Shown in pieces: positions 63,646 through 64,000 of a DNA stretch of 64,000 nt. The stretch comes from Catenulispora sp. GP43 (lineage in GTDB: Bacteria; Actinomycetota; Actinomycetes; Streptomycetales; Catenulisporaceae). Position 1 is the first letter of the stretch. Every line of letters begins with the position of its first letter. A model generated the notes under the pieces. That model had not been told where the DNA came from, made no database searches, and worked only from the letters and a program-made list of their open reading frames with translations. Made by a program: the position numbers and the translations under genes. The DNA lies in the NCBI RefSeq assembly GCF_041260665.1, contig NZ_JBGCCT010000012.1:230048-294047 (forward strand), written 5' to 3'.

Positions 63646-63892
63646 ATGAACCGTTACGAAGACACCGAGCTCTCCTTTTGAGCGAACCGCCAAGCGCCGC
63701 CGGGGGTTCCCTCTAGCGAGACGCAGGTAAAGCGGGGCGACCGCAGCGTCGGCCTCGACAAAGAACTGATGGAGAAGCTCGGCGGAGCCGACCCCTGCCC
63801 TTGTGGCTCCGGGCGGCGGTTTCCGCAGGTGCTGTCGAGCCGGCGGACGGTTCGACGGCGTCTTGGGTGACTACTACATCCGCGAGCGCTAG
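63646..63892 (+). pseudogene. SEC-C motif protein gene with two single-base frameshifts
   Basis: A strong AGGAGGT precedes ATG 63646, and the frame MNRYEDTELSF stops at TGA 63679. Dropping one T in TTTT (63676-63679) restores a frame; further on [32 protein letters not shown] is a SEC-C (zinc-binding) motif. A second extra base (CC near 63822) must be dropped to read [22 protein letters not shown] to the TAG at 63890-63892. The upstream 11-codon frame may still be translated. Recent decay or sequence error. Confidence 0.65.
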
Positions 63893-64000
63893 TACGGTAC
63901 GGCCGGCTAGTACTGCAGCCGCACTTGTTGTGACGTGTGGCGTTGCTGCTCGTTAGCGGTGTGTGGATCACGTTGCGGTTGCTGCCGACGTCCTGGAGCG
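63893..64000. other. Window end: possible insertion-sequence terminus
   Basis: GGCTAGTACTGCAGCCGCAC begins near 63906; similar ends are seen on some actinomycete insertion sequences, but no transposase is readable before the window ends. Confidence 0.25.

Overview
The window is high-GC DNA (roughly 70% by eye, GC-rich third codon positions) from a mycelial-type actinomycete. Large ATP-binding LuxR and SARP regulators, many TetR/MarR/WYL regulators, an LCP protein, an actinomycete-type integrative conjugative element (AICE), a type VII-type toxin and a RiPP cluster all fit Streptomyces/Catenulispora-like bacteria. The genus cannot be fixed from the sequence.

Region 1 (1-26577) is chromosomal accessory or housekeeping DNA. 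It holds an NmrA-type oxidoreductase with a divergent WYL regulator, fumC, a Bax-inhibitor-1-like protein, an ArsR-MFS pair, an LCP protein, a tandem DUF1003 protein, a His-rich metal transporter, an SRPBCC-MarR pair, and a TetR / ABC-F / LAL-LuxR locus with shared operators and a leader peptide. A run of esterases, hydrolases, oxidoreductases and TetR regulators follows. Several genes carry short tandem repeats, and several have a -10 box placed for leaderless translation.

Region 2 (26578-about 53950) is a composite island in a tRNA-Ala(GGC) gene. The 3' end of the tRNA (43 bp) is repeated exactly at 42174-42216. Shorter or degraded copies lie at 47512, 51879 and 53892. Every copy is followed by a strong hairpin terminator. 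Module 1 is an AICE: integrase, a DUF3987-type replication protein beside a symmetric iteron array, a TraB/FtsK-type translocase, a DUF2637-like membrane protein, a UvrD-like helicase, an excisionase-like HTH, a tightly overlapping operon with a hidden 51-codon gene, and a GntR-Nudix fusion whose probable operator is shared with that operon. Module 2 holds a 1118-residue NACHT-LRR (NLR-like) protein. Module 3 holds an IS3-family remnant and a type VII-type toxin with an RNase A-like tip plus its immunity gene. Module 4 holds a DUF3024 protein and an unknown 409-residue protein. A truncated, inverted second immunity copy and an IS481-type remnant lie just outside.

Region 3 (55568-62742) is a RiPP cluster, transcribed leftward. 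It comprises a SARP regulator, a 33-residue precursor missed by size-limited gene calling, a PqqD-M50 metalloprotease fusion, a TPR protein, a B12-binding radical SAM maturase and a DUF5825 protein. The last four genes overlap stop-to-start. The right end has a DUF6884 protein, a frameshifted SEC-C gene and a possible insertion-sequence end.
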